Assembly: GCF_003254625.1 (NCBI RefSeq) | Contig: NZ_QJRJ01000071.1 | Coordinates: 62,001-126,000 of the forward strand | Length of the DNA: 64,000 bases | Source: Flavobacterium ginsenosidimutans | GTDB lineage: Bacteria > Bacteroidota > Bacteroidia > Flavobacteriales > Flavobacteriaceae | Direction of reading: 5' to 3' | Part shown: positions 34,011 through 43,116 of the stretch, piece after piece | Layout: each line of letters starts with the position of its first letter | Position numbering within the stretch: the first letter of the stretch is position 1 | Notes under the pieces: model-generated | Databases searched by the model: none | Seen by the model: the letters and a program-made list of their open reading frames with translations, nothing else | Told to the model about the DNA's origin: nothing | Translations under genes and position numbers: made by a program

Positions 34011-34538
34011 CTATAAACTAAACGAAGCTCCTAAACTAAAAGCAGCTTGATTATTTAAATGATAAAAAGGATCATTGTTTGAACCATATTTTGCAATTGG
34101 AAATCCGATTTCTGTGAAAACACCAAATCCGTCAGTAAAGAAATAACGACCACCAACGTGACCTCCAAAATTATGTAAACCTAAGCTTAATCCAGGGTAA
34201 ACGTCTAATTGCTCAACACCAATTACACTAGATAAGTTAGCATTCATTCTTGCTTTTGCATCAAAACGATCTGAGAAATCTGGAGACTCATCATAATAAG
34301 CAGAAGAACTTCCGTGATAAAAACCGTTGAAATTATCAACTCCTAATAAGTAATTTGCAACAAAACCAACAGAGAAATTTTCTCCTAAACCAAAATCAAT
34401 AGAACCCTGAATTCCAGAACCACCATCTTGTAAATTAGCACCTACGTTTACTCTCGTGTCACCTTTTCCTGTAAAGGCGCTTTGTGCATTAATAAATCCG
34501 AATGAAACTAAAAACAAGAATGTAATAACCTTTTTCAT
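34011..34538 (-). CDS. Outer-membrane beta-barrel protein (OmpX-like/DUF6646 type)
   Basis: Protein of 175 residues with a signal peptide (MKKVITFLFLVSFGFINAQ). The mature part is Gly-rich with alternating hydrophobic residues and aromatic ends, as in small 8-stranded barrels (TRVNVGANLQDGGSGIQGSI, HVGGRYFFTDGFGVFTEIGF), ending with SLGASFSL. Function is not known. A separate protein from the phosphatase upstream, which starts 50 bases away. Confidence 0.76.
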   Translation of the reverse strand: MKKVITFLFLVSFGFINAQSAFTGKGDTRVNVGANLQDGGSGIQGSIDFGLGENFSVGFVANYLLGVDNFNGFYHGSSSAYYDESPDFSDRFDAKARMNANLSSVIGVEQLDVYPGLSLGLHNFGGHVGGRYFFTDGFGVFTEIGFPIAKYGSNNDPFYHLNNQAAFSLGASFSL

Positions 34539-34588
34539 AAAATTTTAAATATTAATATTTTGCAGGGCAAATGTAAATTTTAAATAAA

Positions 34589-35323
34589 TTAATTCCTACC
34601 CTTTTCGTTAAAATACAGTTCGTTTAGCGGTTCGCTTTGCCAATATTCCTTGGTATCGACGTCTAAAATTGTAAGCGGACCTCTAAATGCTGCGCCCGTA
34701 TCTACGTTCCAAACGCAGGCTTTGTTTATTGGAATAGTTTTTCCTATTCTTGTCACGGGCGTGTGGCCAATATAAACTTCTTTGTAAACGGTAAAACGTT
34801 TCGGATAGTGTAAATCGTCTTCTTTTAATTTTGGATCCAATGCAAGAGCTGATTCCCAAAGTGTTCTATCCCAATAAAATAGTTTTGAAAAGTATTCCCA
34901 TTTCACGCCATTCAAATTGGTAAAACCGGCATGAACAAATAAACGGTTTTGATCATCAAGATAATAATCCTGAAGATTTTCTAGAAATTCGATATGAGTT
35001 CTTTTTTTCTCTTCAGAGATTTTGGCGTATCCTTCAACAGTTGCTTTTCCGCCATGTTTGTACCACATTTCTTCATCAAAATCATCATGTCTGTTTTCTA
35101 GCCAGTCTAATGCCAGCTGATCGTGATTTCCTCGTATGAAGATGCAGTTTTGTTTGCTTTTTAAATCAATCAAATAGTCGATTACTTCAACAGACTGACT
35201 CCAGCCGTCAACATAATCGCCCAAAAAAATTAGAGTATCTTCAGTAGTAACTTCGGCTCTTTGTATCACTTGTTCAAGTGCAAGTAATCCGCCATGAATG
35301 TCACCTATAACAAATGTTCGCAT
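34589..35323 (-). CDS. Calcineurin-like serine/threonine phosphatase / symmetrical tetraphosphatase
   Basis: Metallophosphoesterase of 244 residues. The metal-ligand motifs are all present: GDIHGG (7-12), LGDYVDGW (near 34), RGNHDQ (near 65), VHAGF and IGHTPV. This fold is used by PrpE/ApaH-like enzymes, which act on protein phosphates or dinucleotide polyphosphates. Cytoplasmic, no signal peptide. Substrate cannot be decided. Confidence 0.9.
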   Translation of the reverse strand: MRTFVIGDIHGGLLALEQVIQRAEVTTEDTLIFLGDYVDGWSQSVEVIDYLIDLKSKQNCIFIRGNHDQLALDWLENRHDDFDEEMWYKHGGKATVEGYAKISEEKKRTHIEFLENLQDYYLDDQNRLFVHAGFTNLNGVKWEYFSKLFYWDRTLWESALALDPKLKEDDLHYPKRFTVYKEVYIGHTPVTRIGKTIPINKACVWNVDTGAAFRGPLTILDVDTKEYWQSEPLNELYFNEKGRN

Positions 35324-35450
35324 TATTTAATTTTTCGAGTAGAAGAACAAAAATAAAAAGAATAATTGGTTTGGGCTCATCGAATTTCTATTCTTTAAAA
35401 ATTGATATGATTTATAACTATTTACAGCACTTTTTTATTGCTATCCTTTT

Positions 35451-35458
35451 TAAATTTG
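35451..35458 (+). promoter_or_regulatory. Possible -7 element next to the dinB start
   Basis: TAAATTTG matches TAnnTTTG, but only 4 bases separate it from the ATG at 35463. Transcription would start at or after the start codon, so either the element is not used or a leaderless mRNA or a downstream start is used. Confidence 0.3.
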
Positions 35459-35462
35459 TAGC

Positions 35463-36545
35463 ATGTCTGAAACACCAACATATCGCAAAATTATTCACAT
35501 TGATATGGATGCTTTTTATGCATCGGTAGAGCAGATGGACAACCCGGAATTAAGAGGAAAACCAGTTGCTGTTGGAGGTTCAGAAAATCGAGGAGTGGTT
35601 TCGGCGGCAAGTTATGAGGCTAGAAAATTTGGTGTTCGAAGTGCCATAAGTGGAGTTTTAGCCAAGAAATATTGTCCCGACATTATCTTTGTTCGGCCGA
35701 GATTTGATCGTTACAAAGAGATTTCATCCAAAATCCATAAAATTTTTCACGATTATACTGATTTGGTTGAACCTCTTTCGCTTGACGAAGCTTATTTGGA
35801 TGTTACCAAAAACAAAAAAGGAAATCCAAGCGCAAGTCTTTTGGCACAGGAAATTCGAGCAAGAATTTTTAATGAAGTAGGCTTAACCGCATCAGCAGGA
35901 ATTTCGATAAATAAATTTGTGGCTAAAATCGCCAGCGACTACAACAAACCAAACGGACAGAAAACGGTAAATCCAGATGAAGTGGAAGCTTTTTTGGAAG
36001 ATTTGCCAATTCGTAAATTCTATGGAGTTGGAAAAGTGACAACTGAAAAAATGTATCAACTCGGAATTTTCACAGGAACCGATTTAAAAAATAGATCTTT
36101 AGAGTTCTTAGAAAAGCACTTCGGAAAATCTGGAGCATTTTATTATCATGTTGTTCGAGGTATTCACAATAGTGAAGTAAAATCTTCCCGAATTACTAAA
36201 TCTGTAGCTGCAGAACATACTTTTGATGTGAATTTGTCTTCTGAAATTTTTATGATGGAACAATTGGAACGAATTGCTGCATCTTTAGAAAAGAGGCTTC
36301 AAAGGCACAATCTTTCTGGAAAAACAATTACACTGAAAATTAAATACAGTGATTTCTCTCAACAAACAAGAAGTAAAACGCTGCCGTATTTTATTTCAGA
36401 TAAAAAATTAATTATGGAAAATATAGAAGAGTTATTATATCAGGAAAAAATGAAAGATTCTGTGCGGCTTCTTGGCATTTCATTGAGTAACTTGAATAAT
36501 GAAGTAAAAAAAGCAGTTGTGGTTCAATTAAAGTTTACATTTTGA
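35463..36545 (+). CDS. dinB: DNA polymerase IV
   Basis: Translesion Y-family polymerase of 360 residues. Motifs: IDMDAFYASVEQ at the start (metal ligand), VEPLSLDEAYLDVT with the second catalytic Asp-Glu, a helix-hairpin-helix region (YGVGKVTTEKMYQLGIFTG), and a little-finger domain near the end. The C-terminus VVQLKFTF is a QLxL(F)-type sliding-clamp binding motif. The protein is of normal length and intact. Confidence 0.94.
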   Translation: MSETPTYRKIIHIDMDAFYASVEQMDNPELRGKPVAVGGSENRGVVSAASYEARKFGVRSAISGVLAKKYCPDIIFVRPRFDRYKEISSKIHKIFHDYTDLVEPLSLDEAYLDVTKNKKGNPSASLLAQEIRARIFNEVGLTASAGISINKFVAKIASDYNKPNGQKTVNPDEVEAFLEDLPIRKFYGVGKVTTEKMYQLGIFTGTDLKNRSLEFLEKHFGKSGAFYYHVVRGIHNSEVKSSRITKSVAAEHTFDVNLSSEIFMMEQLERIAASLEKRLQRHNLSGKTITLKIKYSDFSQQTRSKTLPYFISDKKLIMENIEELLYQEKMKDSVRLLGISLSNLNNEVKKAVVVQLKFTF

Positions 36546-36603
36546 TAACGCTTTCGATATTAAAAATGATAGTTTTTGTGACTAATAACAAGATTTTTCC
36601 TCT

Positions 36604-36611
36604 ATCTTTGA
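36604..36611 (+). promoter_or_regulatory. -7 element of the PAS gene
   Basis: TATCTTTG matches the consensus 35 bases before the ATG at 36647. TTG at 36576-36578 gives a 25-base spacer, on the long side. Confidence 0.4.
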
Positions 36612-36646
36612 GTAAAAAGATTTATTGATCATTTAATGCATTTTAT

Positions 36647-37147
36647 ATGAAAAATAAAAACATTGACGATTTCTTAGAGCGAAATTCAGTTCCAATCTTA
36701 GCTTGGGATTTTCACTATGAATATGTGAATGAGCTAAAAGCGTTAAGTGCTGATCTAAAAAAAGTGAGCCAAATTTCGACTGAATTTACTTGGGATGAGA
36801 AAAAGCTCAATATTCAGGAAAGAATTAAGGATGAAGTTGTTTTAGTTACAGATTTGGATTTGAGGATCGTTTTCGCGTCAAGCGGAATAAAGAAAATGAC
36901 AGGTTATAGAGAAGAGGAAATTCTGGGTAAAACTCCGAAAATGTTTCAAGGGCCTGCAACTTCCCAAAAAGACTTGAGAGAAATCAGAGATGCTGTGAAA
37001 CTGAAAATCCCTTTTGAGAAAACACTCGAAAATTATAGAAAAAATGGAAATACTTATAAATGTATAATCAATGCATTTCCTGTTTTCAACCTGAAAGGAG
37101 AAGCATCACATTTTATAGCTTTTGAAAAGCAAGATTTAAGCGCTTAG
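36647..37147 (+). CDS. PAS domain protein
   Basis: Protein of 166 residues. Residues about 55-165 form one PAS domain (LVTDLDLRIVFASSGIKKMT, GYREEEILGKTPKMFQGPAT). The region corresponding to GxNCRFLQ of LOV photoreceptors reads GKTPKMFQ, so the photoreactive cysteine is missing. No output domain is attached, so it could be a stand-alone sensor. It converges with fumA at a terminator. Confidence 0.8.
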   Translation: MKNKNIDDFLERNSVPILAWDFHYEYVNELKALSADLKKVSQISTEFTWDEKKLNIQERIKDEVVLVTDLDLRIVFASSGIKKMTGYREEEILGKTPKMFQGPATSQKDLREIRDAVKLKIPFEKTLENYRKNGNTYKCIINAFPVFNLKGEASHFIAFEKQDLSA

Positions 37148-37156
37148 GTTTTGTGA

Positions 37157-37267
37157 TTGCCACAAAGGCACTAAGACACTAAGTTTTTTATCCAAGAAAC
37201 AAAAAAAACCGCTTTTTGAGCGGTTTTTATATTTATAGAACTTAGTGTCTTAGTGCCTTTGTGGCAA
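37157..37267. repeat. 29-bp perfect inverted repeat enclosing a terminator
   Basis: The left arm (37157-37185, beginning TTGCCACAAAGGCACTAAG) is exactly the reverse complement of the right arm (37239-37267). Between them a hairpin AAAAACCGCT/AGCGGTTTTT (37204-37213 with 37219-37228) is a bidirectional terminator. The arms themselves are the widespread CACAAAG-ACTAAG repeat of flavobacteria. It lies between the converging PAS and fumarase genes. Confidence 0.85.
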
Positions 37268-37273
37268 AAGAAA

Positions 37274-38878
37274 TTATAAGTTAGCAAAGAAGTCATTTCC
37301 TTTATCATCTGTAATAATGAATGCAGGGAAGTCTTTAACTGTGATTTTACGAACAGCTTCCATTCCTAATTCTTCAAAATCAACAACTTCTACTTTTAGA
37401 ATGTTGTCTTGAGCCAAAATAGCAGCAGGCCCTCCGATAGAACCCAAATAGAATCCGCCGTATTTATTACAAGCGTCCGTAACCTGTTTTGTGCGGTTTC
37501 CTTTTGCCAGCATAATCATACTTCCGCCATTTTTCTGGAATTCATCTACATAAACGTCCATACGTCCAGCAGTTGTCGGTCCAAAACTTCCAGAAGCCAT
37601 TCCGTCTGGAGTTTTTGCTGGACCTGCGTAATATACTGGGTGATTTTTGAAATAATCAGGCATTGGTTTTCCAGCGTCTAATAATTCTTTGATTTTTGCG
37701 TGAGCAATATCTCGGGCAACAATTACAGTTCCGTTTAGTTTTAAACGAGTCTTAACTGGATATTGAGACAATTTCGCCAAAATATCTGCCATTGGCTGAT
37801 CTAAATCAATTTCTACTGGCGCTTCTAAATGCGGAGCTGTTTCTGGTAAAAATTGTTTTGGATTTACTTCTAATTGCTCAACGAAAATTCCATCTTTCGT
37901 GATTTTTCCTTTGATATTTCTATCTGCAGAACAAGAAACTCCAAGTCCAACTGGGCAAGAAGCTGCGTGACGTGGCAAACGAATTACACGAACATCATGT
38001 GTGAAATATTTTCCTCCAAATTGCGCTCCAATTGCACTTTCTTGACAGATTTTCTGAACTCTTTCTTCCCACTCAAAATCACGGAAAGCTTGACCAGCCA
38101 TATTTCCTGAAGTTGGAAGATGATCATAATATCCTGCAGATGCTTTTTTAACAGCGCTTAAGTTTGCTTCCGCAGAAGTTCCGCCAATTACCAAAGCTAA
38201 ATGGTACGGAGGGCAAGCAGAAGTTCCTAAATCTTTGATTTTTATGCGAATGAATTCGTCTAATGATTTTTCATTCAGCAAAGATTTTGTCTGTTGGTAT
38301 AAATATGTTTTGTTTGCAGATCCTCCACCTTTTGCCATAAACAAAAAGTCGTAAGAAGTTCCTTCTTTAGCATAAATATCAATTTGCGCCGGAAGATTTG
38401 ATCCTGAATTTTTTTCTTCAAACATCGAAATCGGAACAATCTGCGAATAACGTAAGTTTCTTTTTTGATAAGTATTAAAAATACCTCGGCTTAACCATTC
38501 TGCATCATCAACACCTGTAAAAATGCTTTCGCCTTTTTTAGCCATTACGATCGCAGTTCCTGTATCTTGACAACTTGGAAGTTGACCTTCGGCAGCAACA
38601 GATGCATTTTGAAGCAAATTATAAGCCACAAAACGATCATTGTCTGTTGCTTCTGGATCATCAAGAATTTTTCTAAGTTTTTGTAAATGTGTTGTTCTTA
38701 GCATAAATGAAACATCTGTCAATGCTTCTTCAGCCAATAATTCCAAACCTTTTGGGTCAACGGTTAAAACTTCGCGTTCTCCAAATTTTTCAACTTTCAC
38801 AAAATCAGAAGTGATTTTGCGATACTGCGTATCATCCTTTAAGATCGGGTAAGGATCTTGGTATATAAAATCGATCAT
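37274..38878 (-). CDS. fumA: Class I fumarate hydratase
   Basis: Iron-sulfur fumarase of 534 residues that hydrates fumarate to malate in the TCA cycle. Both Fe-S and catalytic regions are visible: [51 protein letters not shown], and the C-terminal half with [19 protein letters not shown]. Single polypeptide, as in FumA. Flanked by a terminator and divergent -7 element. Confidence 0.95.
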   Translation of the reverse strand: MIDFIYQDPYPILKDDTQYRKITSDFVKVEKFGEREVLTVDPKGLELLAEEALTDVSFMLRTTHLQKLRKILDDPEATDNDRFVAYNLLQNASVAAEGQLPSCQDTGTAIVMAKKGESIFTGVDDAEWLSRGIFNTYQKRNLRYSQIVPISMFEEKNSGSNLPAQIDIYAKEGTSYDFLFMAKGGGSANKTYLYQQTKSLLNEKSLDEFIRIKIKDLGTSACPPYHLALVIGGTSAEANLSAVKKASAGYYDHLPTSGNMAGQAFRDFEWEERVQKICQESAIGAQFGGKYFTHDVRVIRLPRHAASCPVGLGVSCSADRNIKGKITKDGIFVEQLEVNPKQFLPETAPHLEAPVEIDLDQPMADILAKLSQYPVKTRLKLNGTVIVARDIAHAKIKELLDAGKPMPDYFKNHPVYYAGPAKTPDGMASGSFGPTTAGRMDVYVDEFQKNGGSMIMLAKGNRTKQVTDACNKYGGFYLGSIGGPAAILAQDNILKVEVVDFEELGMEAVRKITVKDFPAFIITDDKGNDFFANL

Positions 38879-38893
38879 TGTTTTGTTTTTTTA

Positions 38894-38901
38894 CAAATTT
38901 A
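38894..38901 (-). promoter_or_regulatory. -7 element of fumA
   Basis: TAAATTTG on the minus strand, 15 bases upstream of the start codon. No -33 TTG found. Confidence 0.35.
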
Positions 38902-38958
38902 GAAATTATTTACCTAAGAAAGAATTTGAATAAGAACTCTTAAACAGTTTTATGCATT

Positions 38959-39702
38959 TTATTCTGTACTGTTGAATTGATCAAAAGTCATCTTTTTTTC
39001 GAAGTAAGGCTTGTCCTTTGCAGACAACAAAATCTTTTTCCATTTACTGTCTTTTAATTCGAAAGATATTGAATCTGAATGCTGTAGGATTCCCATGTCT
39101 ATATTCTCATCTTCGTCTGCAGGTGTAAATGCAACAGTTTTGCAATAAAAAGATTTTGGTTCAGATTTGGCTGTAGGATTTACAATTTCGACCCAGCTTC
39201 CCCAGCCGCTGTCAGACATTGTGCTCCATTGGTGAACCTGTTGCAATTCTTTGTTTTTTAAATAATACAAGTAATTATCATGCGTATAACCGCAAGCAGG
39301 ATATCCAACTGAGATTTGTATGAAAGGAGAGTTTTTAGAAGTTTCAGATGTTAACCCGTAAGAGGCGATCCATTCAGAACCTTTTTGAAAGCCTGTAATT
39401 GCAATTCCTGAAGATGCTGTTTTGGTTTTATTCTGATAAAAATCTAATCTGTATTTTACAGTTACAATACTGTCTTTATCTGCCTGCTGATCTATTAAAT
39501 TCGCAAGAATATAATCTGTTGTAGATTCTGTTCCGTCAGTGTAAATGGCTACAGTGTCAGTTTTAATGATCTTTTCATCATTTGTAACAGCTACTGTTTC
39601 TTGTGGTTCAATAATTTCTGCAATTGTTGGAGCAGCGTCTGTAGGTTTTGTTTTTTGACATCCGATCAAAAGCAATACGAAGAAGAGGGGGGCTAGTTTC
39701 AT
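38959..39702 (-). CDS. Uncharacterised lipoprotein
   Basis: Protein of 247 residues with a lipobox (LLLIGC, Cys near 15). A Thr/Glu-rich linker precedes a beta-rich domain (YRLDFYQNKTKTASSGIAIT, FIQISVGYPACGYTHDNYLY). I do not recognise the family. It starts 21 bases after the stop of the TNT-like gene on the same strand, so the two are likely co-transcribed and could form a functional pair. Confidence 0.72.
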   Translation of the reverse strand: MKLAPLFFVLLLIGCQKTKPTDAAPTIAEIIEPQETVAVTNDEKIIKTDTVAIYTDGTESTTDYILANLIDQQADKDSIVTVKYRLDFYQNKTKTASSGIAITGFQKGSEWIASYGLTSETSKNSPFIQISVGYPACGYTHDNYLYYLKNKELQQVHQWSTMSDSGWGSWVEIVNPTAKSEPKSFYCKTVAFTPADEDENIDMGILQHSDSISFELKDSKWKKILLSAKDKPYFEKKMTFDQFNSTE

Positions 39703-39723
39703 ATTTGTAGTGGTTAAGATTAT

Positions 39724-40404
39724 TTATTTTAAAGATATTACGAAAAGCTTCTTTTTTTGGTAAAGTTCAGCTAAAGAAATACTTTCTCCATTGAGATAAA
39801 AAAGCTGGTTTTCGAATTTAACTTCATTAGGATTTATTAGAAAATGATAATTATCTCGATCATTCAAAACACTTAAATTATCATAATTTAACTCTATAAT
39901 TTCAATATAATTTATAATATCCAATTTATGAGCTTCTTCTAAAGTTATTGAGCTGTCTTCATATCGAAGAGAAAGTTTGTCTCCTCCGCCAGGCATTCCA
40001 AACCACGGAATAACTTTTGCAGACATCAGTGAAATATAGTCAGGAAATTTATTAAAGACAAATGGTTTCTTCTCGAAATTTTCAAAAAAATCAGGAAGAG
40101 ACTTTCTTTTAAACGGTTCATTGTAATCCCAAAAATAAATACCCTGATTTTGCCAAGACGGATCTTGCAGGTTTTTTTCGGTATTGCTGTCCCAATAATG
40201 CATAAATAATTCACGAGGCAAAAAAGTCAAAATAGAATCATTTATAAGCCAATCAATTTTGTTGGATTCGAATTGCTTTTCTTCCAATTTTACTTCTTCA
40301 ACGGGCTTTTCTTCTTCAACAATTGGAGTTTGTTCTAAAATTTGATCTTCTTCTTTGTTTACGACCTGTTTTTCTTTAGCAAAAATTTTCTTGAATAAAT
40401 TCAT
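39724..40404 (-). CDS. TNT-like domain protein, catalytic residues apparently lost
   Basis: Protein of 226 residues, no signal peptide. A Glu-rich N-terminal 50 residues precede a domain that resembles TNT (DUF4237), the NAD glycohydrolase fold of tuberculosis necrotizing toxin: PFKRKSLPDFF (97-107) and KVIPWFGMPGGGDKLSL (130-146). In TNT the GGG is followed two residues later by a catalytic Gln. Here that position is Lys143, and a DRxG-type Arg is not obvious. So it may be a non-toxic relative, an immunity-like protein or a TNT with altered chemistry. The resemblance is from memory of the family. Confidence 0.55.
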   Translation of the reverse strand: MNLFKKIFAKEKQVVNKEEDQILEQTPIVEEEKPVEEVKLEEKQFESNKIDWLINDSILTFLPRELFMHYWDSNTEKNLQDPSWQNQGIYFWDYNEPFKRKSLPDFFENFEKKPFVFNKFPDYISLMSAKVIPWFGMPGGGDKLSLRYEDSSITLEEAHKLDIINYIEIIELNYDNLSVLNDRDNYHFLINPNEVKFENQLFYLNGESISLAELYQKKKLFVISLK

Positions 40405-40424
40405 ATTTCGTTTTCGGGTTTAAA

Positions 40425-41864
40425 TTAAAAAAACCAAGTCGCTACAAAAATCGCCGTAATAACACAGATCAAATCAACCAAAAGCATTGTGCCTAAAGCG
40501 TAACGTGTGTTTTTGATATTTACAGATCCAAAATAAACTGCAATTACATAAAAAGTACTTTCAGCACTGCACTGGAAAATACTGCTCAGTCTTGCTGTTA
40601 AAGAATCTGCTCCAAAGGTATTCATCGAATCAATTAAGAAACCTCTTGATCCAGCAGAACTAAACGGACGAAGCATGGCAACTGGCAACGCATTGGTAAT
40701 TTCTTTGCTTACGCCTAAGTTCGAAAAGATAAATCCGATTCCGTCGCTTATAATTTCAAATAAGCCACTATTTCTAAATAGCGAAATCGCAACTAACATC
40801 CCTAAAACATAAGGAAAAATAGTAACTCCGGTTTTAACTCCGTTATTGGCTCCAACCACAAAAGTGTCAAATACTGTTGTATTGGCATCTTTGAATTTTT
40901 TCTCATGTTTGAATGAGAAGATCAAAGTGAAAACAATAATCGAAAGTAAAATTAATCCCGAAAGGTTAGAAGTAAAGTAGTTTTTTCCAATTAAATCCAA
41001 GTGATTCACATACATCAGCAAACCAACAATAGCCGCGATCAAAACCATTAAACCAATAAGAAGCGAAGCACTTTTGAAATTGATTTTTTGTTTGATTCCA
41101 ACAATCAAGAAAGCCGCAATGGTTCCAATAAACGAAGTAATTATGCACGGAAGCATTACATCGGCAGGATTACTTGCATTTGCCGCAGCGCGATATCCAA
41201 TAATCGAAGTTGCAATTAAAGTTAATCCAGAAGCATGAAGACACATAAACATGATTTGCGCATCACTCGCTTTATCTTTTTCGGGGTTTATTTCCTGTAA
41301 ACTTTCCATTGCTTTCAATCCGAATGGTGTCGCTGCCGAATCCAATCCGAGGAAATTGGCAGCGAAGTTCAATGTCATGTAGGAAATCGAAGGGTGATTT
41401 TTAGGAATACTCGGAAATACTTTCACAAAAACCGGACTCAAAGCTTTGGCTAAGTTTCCAGAAGCTCCAGAAACGATTAAAAGTTCCATTAATCCGCAGA
41501 AAAAAGCTAAATAGGCAATAAGCGGCAAAATTAAATCAACCAAAGTGCTTTTACAAGTTGGCAATAAACCATCTGATTTTTGAAGACCGCAATAAATTTT
41601 TACCGTTTTGCTTTTAAAAACATAAGTCGTGTCGGCATTTAGCGTATCACGATTGATAATCATGGTTTGATCTGGCGCTTTTTTTATGCTGTCTTTGATA
41701 AAAGCAGGAAGTTCTTCAAGATATTTTTCAGAAACTAAAACAGGATCGTCTTTCTTTCCATTCAAAACAGAATCAATGGTATAAGTATTGGCAGTAAACA
41801 AACTGACTACAATAAAAACAATCGAAGAAATAAAAATCGTTAACCAAAATCTGCTTAATACCAT
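40425..41864 (-). CDS. SpmA/SpmB-like nucleoside-recognition membrane protein
   Basis: Membrane protein of 479 residues that looks like SpmA and SpmB joined in one chain: an SpmA half with LGLDSAATPFGLKAMESLQE, and an SpmB half with RPFSSAGSRGFLIDSM, each with several TM helices and a Gate-type core. In sporulators the pair affects spore core dehydration. In non-sporulating Bacteroidota its role is unknown, possibly small-molecule or nucleoside transport. A soluble periplasmic segment (about 35-105) is inserted after the first TM helix. Confidence 0.82.
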   Translation of the reverse strand: MVLSRFWLTIFISSIVFIVVSLFTANTYTIDSVLNGKKDDPVLVSEKYLEELPAFIKDSIKKAPDQTMIINRDTLNADTTYVFKSKTVKIYCGLQKSDGLLPTCKSTLVDLILPLIAYLAFFCGLMELLIVSGASGNLAKALSPVFVKVFPSIPKNHPSISYMTLNFAANFLGLDSAATPFGLKAMESLQEINPEKDKASDAQIMFMCLHASGLTLIATSIIGYRAAANASNPADVMLPCIITSFIGTIAAFLIVGIKQKINFKSASLLIGLMVLIAAIVGLLMYVNHLDLIGKNYFTSNLSGLILLSIIVFTLIFSFKHEKKFKDANTTVFDTFVVGANNGVKTGVTIFPYVLGMLVAISLFRNSGLFEIISDGIGFIFSNLGVSKEITNALPVAMLRPFSSAGSRGFLIDSMNTFGADSLTARLSSIFQCSAESTFYVIAVYFGSVNIKNTRYALGTMLLVDLICVITAIFVATWFF

Positions 41865-41974
41865 AATTCTAATTTTTTGTAAATGTAATTATTTAGCAAT
41901 AATAAGCATAAAGATTTTAGTAACGAAACAAGTGGAAATAGATCTTAACGGTAAAATTTTAATTAAAAATCAAT

Positions 41975-43048
41975 CTATTCAATAATAATTTTGGTTTCCA
42001 AATACGTTTCAAAAGATTTAATCCCTTCAAACAGGATTTCTTTTTTCGAACTTTCAGTTTCTTTGAAAAATTCTGTTTCTATTTTAACATGATCTTTTTT
42101 GACGGTTCTTTTCCAGATTCCGATTACTTTTCCATTTTCTAAAATTATGGGCTTAAAAATGCCATTGTTGGTAAAAACTTTCGATTGATGTTCTGTATTG
42201 AAAGACGCTTCACGTGTTTTATACGAAATTAAAATCTCATCAAAAGCAGGAAGAAAATGTACGCTTTCGCGAAAGACATCCGCATCAAAACCATCTTTTT
42301 TAAACCAATATTCCAGATTATCAATGGTAACATGATTTAATTGCAACTCTATTGCGTTAACTGTTTTTTGACAAATTGTAGGCGGAAAACCTGACCACCA
42401 CGAAAAATCGGAGACTGTTGCTGGTCCATGACTTTCAAAATAACGTTGAGCAAGTTTTGCTAACGCTTCTTCTTTGGTCAATTTAGTTTTTGGTTTAGGA
42501 ACTCTTTCTTCGAGCAAAGCATAAGTGATTTGTTTGCCTTTCATTTTTCCATTACAAACCAAACCATCCAATTCGGCATTCATCATAATCGCCGCGCTCA
42601 AAAAATCGTCACTTCCAGTTTTGGTAATTCCAAGTTCCTGCATGATTTCATTTCGAGTCAAATGATTATTTCCTGTTAATAGTTTTTCAATCGAATTATT
42701 GGTTTGATTTAGCTTTTTGTCATCGTAACCAAATTTTTTCGCTGCAGAAGCTGTAAAACGTTTCACTTGAGGTGCAGAAAGATCCATCATCCAATAAATA
42801 TCTTCTGCCGAAACAAAATGCCAAGTTGGTCTCAGAATATGGGTCCGAACAATTTGGCCCGAATTAATAGCTTCTTCAATTTCTTTCTCTGAAAAATCGC
42901 ATCGAGAGCCAATAGCCCATTTCGCCATTGCGTAATCTTGAGCCTGCATAGCACCAAAATGTTTTACAATTTCTTGTGGCAAACAAGAACTTGTTTTATA
43001 AAGCTTTTGGGCAACCAAACGATGATGTGAAATTTCAGAATGCGTCAT
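41975..43048 (-). CDS. Winged-helix protein of the AlkZ/YcaQ DNA glycosylase superfamily (HTH_42)
   Basis: Protein of 357 residues. GAMQAQDYAMAKWAIGSR (32-49) carries the Q-x-Q motif that is catalytic in AlkZ and YcaQ, which unhook interstrand crosslinks or remove alkylated bases. Winged-helix repeats follow (THILRPTWHFVSAEDI, LTRNEIMQELGIT). Cytoplasmic. Which lesion it handles is not known. Located near the exonuclease and Ogt genes, so several DNA repair functions stand together. Confidence 0.84.
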   Translation of the reverse strand: MTHSEISHHRLVAQKLYKTSSCLPQEIVKHFGAMQAQDYAMAKWAIGSRCDFSEKEIEEAINSGQIVRTHILRPTWHFVSAEDIYWMMDLSAPQVKRFTASAAKKFGYDDKKLNQTNNSIEKLLTGNNHLTRNEIMQELGITKTGSDDFLSAAIMMNAELDGLVCNGKMKGKQITYALLEERVPKPKTKLTKEEALAKLAQRYFESHGPATVSDFSWWSGFPPTICQKTVNAIELQLNHVTIDNLEYWFKKDGFDADVFRESVHFLPAFDEILISYKTREASFNTEHQSKVFTNNGIFKPIILENGKVIGIWKRTVKKDHVKIETEFFKETESSKKEILFEGIKSFETYLETKIIIE

Positions 43049-43067
43049 TTAAAAAAATTAAAGATTA

Positions 43068-43102
43068 TGAGTTTAAACCTTTGTTCCTTTGCAACTTTGA
43101 CC
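43068..43102. repeat. AACCTTTG-type intergenic repeat
   Basis: AACCTTTGTTCCTTTGCAAC and the following CTTTG units are the reverse complement type of 33302-33345. It lies between the two convergent-type stops of the neighbouring genes and holds nothing else. Confidence 0.35.
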
Positions 43103-43116
43103 CTTTGTACCTCTAG

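Noticed and set aside
36647..37147. LOV photoreceptor
   Set aside because: The photoreactive cysteine region reads GKTPKMFQ, without the cysteine of the LOV core.
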